A DNA stretch of 8,117 bases from an uncultured Oscillospiraceae bacterium (GTDB taxonomy: Bacteria > Bacillota > Clostridia > Oscillospirales > Oscillospiraceae): NCBI GenBank assembly GCA_900762005.1, contig CAAFEV010000262.1, forward strand, positions 1-8,117. Direction: 5' to 3'. Under the pieces are notes generated by a model. That model was not told where the DNA came from. It saw only the letters and a program-made list of their open reading frames with translations, and did no database searches. How positions within the stretch are numbered: position 1 is the first letter of the stretch; each line of letters starts with the position of its first letter. The position numbers and the translations under genes are program-made. Shown in pieces: positions 1-5,339 of the stretch.

Positions 1-3000
1 GCACGTTTCCTGTGCTTGACTGTTCGTGTATTGCTCAGCGAGATTATTCCCGCCACACCCGCACACAGCAATCCCGAGATAACCAGTGCATACTCCCACC
101 AGGGGAACGAGAACACGCCGGTCTGTGCAACGGTCGAGGTGTTTTCCACGACAAAGGCTTCCTGATTGACGTAGGTTGTCGTCACCTCAACCGAAATGAT
201 CTTGCCGGAGACGATGTACCCCGTGGGCGCTTTCAGTTCCTTGATGGAGTATTTGCCTGGGCTGAGTTTGGAGAACACCAGCAGTCCGTCCTTATCGGTC
301 TTGCCGGTCATGAGCAATTTATCCTTGCTGTCATACAGCCCGAACTCCGCGCCTGCGAGAGTATGCTTGGTGACTGCATCGACCTTCTTCACGATAAGCT
401 GCACGACTTCATCGGTGAAGCTCGTATCGCCGTGTATAGTCCCATCCGGCTTGATCTCGAAGCTCATGATGCTGGGGTTGAGCGCGAAGCCCTCCGGAGC
501 CAGCGTTTCCTTGAATGTGTACTTTCCGGGTGCAAGCGTCATGGTGCTAATCTTACCGTCCTTGTCCGTCACCGCCTTATACACGCTTTTTCCGTCTGCG
601 TCGTAGATTTCCACCGTAGCGCCGGGCACAGGCGTCTTACCGGTGATGTCGGTCTTGGTGATGGCAAGCTCGATTCTGTTGTTTTCCAGCGTCATGTTGC
701 CGTTGACCGTGCCATCGGCTGCAACGGTGAACGTCTTGACCGCCGTGCTGAGGCCATAGCCTGACGGAGCCTTGAGCTCCTTGTAGGTGTAATCGCCCGC
801 CGAGAGGTAGATGACCGCCAGCTCGCCGTTCTCGTTGGTCGTGCCGGTGAACACCTCTTTATTCTTGGCGTCGTAGATGGCAATCTCAGCGCCCGGCAGC
901 TTTGCGCCGGTGGCCTTGTCCACCTTGGTGATCACGACGCGAGTGGGCGTGTTGACAATCTGGGTTGTGCCGGTGATCTCACCTGCCTCCGTGACAGTAA
1001 AGGTAAAGGTCTTATCCGTCAGCACATAGCCTGCTGGTGCTTTCAGCTCCTTTACGATATACACCCCGGGATGCGGCATGGGGAATGCAAACTCGCCTTT
1101 CTCGCCCGTTTCGCCCGAAGCGACAACCTCGCCTGCCGCATTGGTGACCTCCAGCATTGCGCCCGCAAGCAGCCTGCCGTCCACTGAGCTGACCTTGGTG
1201 ATATGCACCTGCTTGGGCGAGTTGCGGAACACGAACTTCAGCACCTCATCCGAATTGGCTGTAATGACTGCCTCTTGGGGTTCGGCGGACAGTTCAAAGC
1301 CGACTGGCGCTTTGGTTTCACGGATGGTGTAGGTGCCGACGGGCAACCTGGGAGATATGGCTTCGCCGCTTGCGTCGGTGGTCAGTTCTATGCAGACGCC
1401 CAGTTCCTCGTTTTTCACTTCGAAGACGGCTCCCTTCAGCCTGTAGTCAGCCTCGGTTTCACCGCCGCCGAAGATACGTTGGAGCAGGTTCGGAGCTGCA
1501 TAACGGTCGTCCAGCTTGATGAGCCTGATCTGGCCTGTAATCAGCTCGTTGAGGATGGGCTGCCCATCGTTGGCGGAAGCTTTGATGGTTTCTAATTCCG
1601 GGCCGCCGTAGACAAGCTCTACCGGGCAGGCAGCCTTGGAGATGACATAGCCATCAGGCGCTGCCAGTTCCTCAAATCGGTACTTACCAAAGGGGAGTCG
1701 ACCTTGGATCCGGAGAAAACCATCTGAATCCGTAGAACCCACACTTACAAGTGAATCCTTAGGTAGGACCGCGTTGTTTACGCCGTGGATATCCTCATCC
1801 GCATATAACCCAAACACGAAGCCTTCGCCGGGCGCCATAGATATCTTTGCCTCTTCGGCACTGAACTGCTCCGCCTGTTTTTCCAAGGTCAGTTCCACGG
1901 CAGGCGCGTCATCTCGTATGCCTACCTGCGCAGAGACGATCGCTGTATATTGATCCTTATACCGGATCGTGACAGCGTGAGGCTCGGTATCCAGAAGGTA
2001 TCCTTCCGGTACGCTGATTTCAACAACCTCGTACTCGCCGAGATATAGTGGTTTGCTGACCGACTGTCCATCCGGGTCGGTGGTAACAGTATCGGCGACC
2101 TCGCCTGCGCTGAGCTTCAGCGTACCGTCCGGCGTCTTGATGTCGGTCTTTGCCCTGATCTCAAATACCGCACCCTCAAGCGGGATGTCGGTATAGGTCG
2201 CGGTTTTGACCGTGCCATACTTGCTTTCCGTTTCGGTTGTAGCGGTGAATGCCGGGCCGGTCTTTTTTACCGTGATTTTGCCCATAACGGGCGTATTGGC
2301 GCACTCCACCACGACGGTCTCGCCGTCCTTGCCAACGCTGAAGGGAATGGGGTCTGCGTTAAGTAGGTATCCGACGCCCGCCTTTACTTCGTATAAGGTG
2401 TAATCTCCATATAAAAGCGGCTCGGGCAGCACCAGCGTGCCGTCTGCTGCCGATTCAAATACAGTGATATCCTTAGGCGTCGGGTAGAGCTGCCGCTGTA
2501 CGACCCAGACGCCATCCGCGTCCTGGATGCGGAACTGAACGCCGGCGGCCGGAATGACCTTGCCAGTTTTAGCGTCCAGCTTCACGATCTTGACCTCGCT
2601 CTTGAAGGCTTCATCCTCCAGCGCATAGGCAAACACCTTCTCGTCCACGTCGATGGTGACGTCGAAAGGATCTACCAGCTTGTGGCTGTCAATACCCTTG
2701 GTTTCAGTGATGGTATACGTCCCATACAGGAGCGTATCGGAGATCGCATAGCCTGATTCGTTGGTAGTCAGCGTCTCGATCAGCTCCCCGTCCGCCTTGC
2801 GTGTGATGGTAAACTCGATCCCTGCGAGCGGGCGGGTCTCTTTATTGCTGCCATACCCGAACTCAGCGTATTTGATGATGCTGATGCGGCCGCGAATGAC
2901 GGTGTTCTCCACCGTGACTGCTTCTTCGACGACCTCTACTGTTTGCCCGGCATATTCGATAACGACCGGGTATTCCGTCTCATTGAGGGTATAGCCTTGC

Positions 3001-5270
3001 GGCGGCGTCTTTTCACGCACCACATAACTGCCAAGGGGCAGCTCGGGGCTCGTCACTACGTCCGTGTCCGCCGTCAGGGTGTGCAGCACATTCCCTTCGG
3101 CGTCAAGGATCTCAAACACAGCGCCATCAAGCGTGGCTTCGCCCTGCGGCTCGGCTCCGGTTTCAGCGTCCCGCTTGGTGATGGTTATGGTTCCTGTCTG
3201 AGGCTTGTTAGGGATCTCGACCGCGGCATATACTACCTGCACCTGTTGTCCGGCGTAAGTGAGTTCGGCGGGATATGCTTGCGAATTCTGCACGAACCCG
3301 TTTGGCGCTGTCTTCTCACGCACGGTGTAGCTGCCAAGAGGGAGCTTCTTGCTGACTGCCTTGCCGTCAGCGGTCGTCGTGATGGTATCGATCACCGTAT
3401 TGCCGCTGAGTATCTCAAACACAGCTCCGCTAAGGGGATAGTCACCCATGTCGGGATCGGCGTTGGTCTTGGTCACGGTGATCTGCCCGGCCTGGGGTGT
3501 GTTCGCTATGCTCACATCGCCGTAAACCACGGTGGCCGTCTGGCTGCCGTATGCGATAGTGACGTTCTTTGGTGTGGAGTTGACCACGAACCCAGTCGGC
3601 GCTGTTATCTCAGTGACGGAGTAGCTGCCCAGTACCAGTTCCTTGCTGGTGGCCACGCCTGACGCATCGGTGGTGATGGTATCTACCAGAGCACCGCTTC
3701 CGTCCCGGACCTCAAATACTGCACCCGCAAGGGAGTGTGTACCGAGGCTGGTATCCGCATTGCTCTTCGTTACCCGCACCTTGCCCATCTGGGGCGTGTT
3801 GGGGACGGTGATACTGACGTTCACAACGCCGTTCACCGCGTTTGCGGAGCTGATGGTGACGCTCTGATCGGCGGCTGCCACAAAGCCCTGCGGCGCTGTG
3901 GTCTCGCGCACGGTATAGGTGCCAAGCGGCAGCGCCTTGCTCTTGCCTACACCGCTTGCGGGGATGGTTACGGTGTCCACGGCGGTATTGCCGCTGTAGA
4001 TGGTGAACACCGCGCCGGTCAGGCTATAATTGCCCTTGCCGGGATCGGCGTTGGTTTTGGTGATGGAAAGATAACCCTTGATGCTGCTGTTGGTCAGGTT
4101 GAGCGTCACGGTGTTTGCAAGCGTCACATTGACCGTGTGCACGGTGGGATCAAGGTTATATCCGCCGGGTGCAGAGGTTTCCTGCACATAATAAGTGCCG
4201 GGATCAAGGCCATCCAGGCTGCCGTAGCCACGGGAGTTGGTGGTGATGGTTCCGACCTGCTGGCCATAGGCATTGGTGACCTTAAAGACCGCACCCGCAA
4301 GCGCAGCGCCGTTATCACCGGTCTTGTATATCTCGATGCCGCCGGAGTCCGGCGTGATGAGGGTCAGCCGTGTTGTGACGGCCGGCAGTTCGATACCGTT
4401 GCCCACCATAACGACCTTTTGATCGCTGTTGCTCGGCGCATACCAGGCGTAGTTCGCTGTACTGCGCGAATCGTAGCCGGTGAAGGTGATGCTGAGCTGC
4501 TGTCCAGCCATGCTGGCGGGAACGGAGATGGTCAGTACATCGCCGTTGTTGCCAGTAAAGCCCGAGACATCCACACCATACGGCGCGTCGTAGGTGTACC
4601 CGCCGTCACAGTTCACCAGCGTCACCCGGGTCTGGCCTACAAAGTAGCTGCCCTGCTGAACCATGTTGATGGTAGAAGGCGACACGGTGATGGAATGCTC
4701 TAATGTCGTGCCGTTGCGAGCTTTGTTGAGCAGATCCATTGCGTAATTCCACATGGCTGTGGCCGTGCTGTTACCGCTCTTAGGGCGAGTGTACTGGTTA
4801 CTGCGGGTCAGGTTGGTGAAATTGTACTGTTGAAAATCCATACCGTACGCTTCCTGGCATTCGGATAGCCAAAAACGTATGGCATTAGCGGTGGCGTATC
4901 TTGCCTGCTCGGCGGAGAGCCCGCCGGCGCCACCGGCGGGATACCCGTAGGTCAGGATGGAATAAATGCCCTGATACACCGCATAGGGATACGACTCGGT
5001 CGGGTCGAAGCTGGTGTAGGTATCGCCCCGAGGCGTGCCGTTCTTATGCTCCAGGCAATAGGCGATTTCGCCGGTTTGCGTGTTCCAGTGGTGAGGTGTG
5101 CTCAGGCTGACCCAATTTCCCTCGCTGTTATAATACTCAAACAGGCGCACGGAGGACGGTTCGTCCTCCGTACCAACAGGCGCGTATGCGGCAAGCGCTG
5201 TCAGCGGCAGTGCGCAGATCGTGAGCAGTGCGCACAGCAGCAGCGTCAGAATTCGTTTTGCTTTGTTCAT
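1..5270 (-). CDS. Gene B: giant multi-SpaA surface adhesin with thioester-like head (3' end outside window)
   Basis: One frame stays open for 1756 codons from the ATG at 5270 to the left edge. I translated all of it and found no stop or frame break. The start is set by GGAGGT seven bases upstream and by a signal peptide (KAKR, then a hydrophobic run ending ALA near residue 27). Order: thioester-like domain (about 32-175; Cys72 present, expected Gln is Ala128), beta-rich region (176-309), fourteen SpaA/Cna-B modules (about 310-1712), VAQTG (1714-1718), membrane helix (about 1723-1744), basic tail with KHRKR. It should therefore end within a few codons beyond the edge. Known from the families: SpaA modules self-lock by Lys-Asn/Asp isopeptide bonds and form rigid stalks, and sortases link such proteins to peptidoglycan. 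Inferred role: long cell-wall-anchored adhesin. The ligand cannot be told from sequence. It lies 69 bp downstream of gene A and was probably co-transcribed with it. Confidence 0.95.
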   Translation of the reverse strand, partial: MNKAKRILTLLLCALLTICALPLTALAAYAPVGTEDEPSSVRLFEYYNSEGNWVSLSTPHHWNTQTGEIAYCLEHKNGTPRGDTYTSFDPTESYPYAVYQGIYSILTYGYPAGGAGGLSAEQARYATANAIRFWLSECQEAYGMDFQQYNFTNLTRSNQYTRPKSGNSTATAMWNYAMDLLNKARNGTTLEHSITVSPSTINMVQQGSYFVGQTRVTLVNCDGGYTYDAPYGVDVSGFTGNNGDVLTISVPASMAGQQLSITFTGYDSRSTANYAWYAPSNSDQKVVMVGNGIELPAVTTRLTLITPDSGGIEIYKTGDNGAALAGAVFKVTNAYGQQVGTITTNSRGYGSLDGLDPGTYYVQETSAPGGYNLDPTVHTVNVTLANTVTLNLTNSSIKGYLSITKTNADPGKGNYSLTGAVFTIYSGNTAVDTVTIPASGVGKSKALPLGTYTVRETTAPQGFVAAADQSVTISSANAVNGVVNVSITVPNTPQMGKVRVTKSNADTSLGTHSLAGAVFEVRDGSGALVDTITTDASGVATSKELVLGSYSVTEITAPTGFVVNSTPKNVTIAYGSQTATVVYGDVSIANTPQAGQITVTKTNADPDMGDYPLSGAVFEILSGNTVIDTITTTADGKAVSKKLPLGSYTVREKTAPNGFVQNSQAYPAELTYAGQQVQVVYAAVEIPNKPQTGTITITKRDAETGAEPQGEATLDGAVFEILDAEGNVLHTLTADTDVVTSPELPLGSYVVREKTPPQGYTLNETEYPVVIEYAGQTVEVVEEAVTVENTVIRGRISIIKYAEFGYGSNKETRPLAGIEFTITRKADGELIETLTTNESGYAISDTLLYGTYTITETKGIDSHKLVDPFDVTIDVDEKVFAYALEDEAFKSEVKIVKLDAKTGKVIPAAGVQFRIQDADGVWVVQRQLYPTPKDITVFESAADGTLVLPEPLLYGDYTLYEVKAGVGYLLNADPIPFSVGKDGETVVVECANTPVMGKITVKKTGPAFTATTETESKYGTVKTATYTDIPLEGAVFEIRAKTDIKTPDGTLKLSAGEVADTVTTDPDGQSVSKPLYLGEYEVVEISVPEGYLLDTEPHAVTIRYKDQYTAIVSAQVGIRDDAPAVELTLEKQAEQFSAEEAKISMAPGEGFVFGLYADEDIHGVNNAVLPKDSLVSVGSTDSDGFLRIQGRLPFGKYRFEELAAPDGYVISKAACPVELVYGGPELETIKASANDGQPILNELITGQIRLIKLDDRYAAPNLLQRIFGGGETEADYRLKGAVFEVKNEELGVCIELTTDASGEAISPRLPVGTYTIRETKAPVGFELSAEPQEAVITANSDEVLKFVFRNSPKQVHITKVSSVDGRLLAGAMLEVTNAAGEVVASGETGEKGEFAFPMPHPGVYIVKELKAPAGYVLTDKTFTFTVTEAGEITGTTQIVNTPTRVVITKVDKATGAKLPGAEIAIYDAKNKEVFTGTTNENGELAVIYLSAGDYTYKELKAPSGYGLSTAVKTFTVAADGTVNGNMTLENNRIELAITKTDITGKTPVPGATVEIYDADGKSVYKAVTDKDGKISTMTLAPGKYTFKETLAPEGFALNPSIMSFEIKPDGTIHGDTSFTDEVVQLIVKKVDAVTKHTLAGAEFGLYDSKDKLLMTGKTDKDGLLVFSKLSPGKYSIKELKAPTGYIVSGKIISVEVTTTYVNQEAFVVENTSTVAQTGVFSFPWWEYALVISGLLCAGVAGIISLSNTRTVKHRKR
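3..131 (-). other. Divergent sortase signal of gene B (VAQTG, membrane helix, basic tail)
   Basis: VAQTG at residues 1714-1718 is followed by FSFPWWEYALVISGLLCAG-like hydrophobic sequence and then TVKHRKR. The layout is that of a sortase signal, but the usual Pro is Ala and the first residue is Val. The stop codon is not in the window. Confidence 0.75.
135..4343 (-). repeat. Fourteen tandem SpaA/Cna-B modules of gene B
   Basis: Module starts, given as the position of the isopeptide-type Lys: 316, 405, 502, 601, 699, 800, 897, 1002, 1131, 1252, 1359, 1449, 1539, 1629. Every module keeps a Glu in a YxxxE motif before an AP-xGY or related turn. The closing residue is Asn in eleven modules (394, 491, 590, 688, 789, 992, 1241, 1350, 1440, 1530, 1710) and Asp in modules 6, 8 and 13. 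Spacing is about 90-100 residues, longer in modules 7 to 10. Modules 2-4 form one similar group (TK-x-NAD openings) and modules 11-14 another (TKV-D or similar openings). Confidence 0.85.
4746..5177 (-). other. Gene B thioester-like domain (residues ~32-175), reactive Gln apparently lost
   Basis: The motif AYCLEHK (Cys72) and a later stretch with GYP, an LSAEQA helix start and ATANAIRFW match the two-part layout of thioester domains. Where TQxAIW is expected the sequence reads TANAIR, so Ala128 sits at the Gln position. The domain is compact, with 56 residues between the two sites against about 195 in gene A. A nearby CQEA (138-141) also contains a Gln but does not align with the motif. Confidence 0.65.
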
Positions 5271-5277
5271 GCGGTTT

Positions 5278-5283
5278 ACCTCC
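5278..5283 (-). promoter_or_regulatory. Ribosome binding site of gene B
   Basis: GGAGGT with seven bases before the ATG at 5270. It lies directly after the T-run of the candidate attenuator, so termination would occur just before it. Confidence 0.85.
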
Positions 5284-5318
5284 AAAAGAAAAAGAAAGCG
5301 GCTTATCTCGACGCTTTC
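5284..5318 (-). terminator. Candidate intergenic terminator or attenuator between genes A and B
   Basis: On the minus strand GAAAGCG (5318-5312) pairs with CGCTTTC (5300-5294) around an 11-base loop. Five T's, one C and four T's follow, leading straight into the ribosome binding site of gene B. The stem is short and the loop long, so it is weaker than the terminator before gene A. Partial termination here would make gene B less abundant than gene A. Confidence 0.55.
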
Positions 5319-5339
5319 AATTCAGATTCATTCAAGATG

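Noticed and set aside
2472..2507. Pilin-like motif in module 7 of gene B (W922 to K933, with YP at the spacing of WxxxVxVYPK)
   Set aside because: The Lys falls two residues late and the Val positions are Arg and Leu. The stretch fits a common internal strand of this SpaA subtype, so a polymerising pilin role is not supported.
3192..3209. Internal KPQTG in gene B (residues 689-693), like a sortase motif
   Set aside because: It is one of a series of module linkers of the form N-x-PQ-x-G (others read TPQMG and TPQAG) and is not followed by a membrane helix or basic tail.
3735..4703. Long plus-strand open frame (322 codons) opposite gene B
   Set aside because: It lies wholly opposite gene B, whose minus-strand frame shows clear SpaA modules, signal peptide and anchor. 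The plus-strand product has no recognisable domain and I see no ribosome binding site of note.
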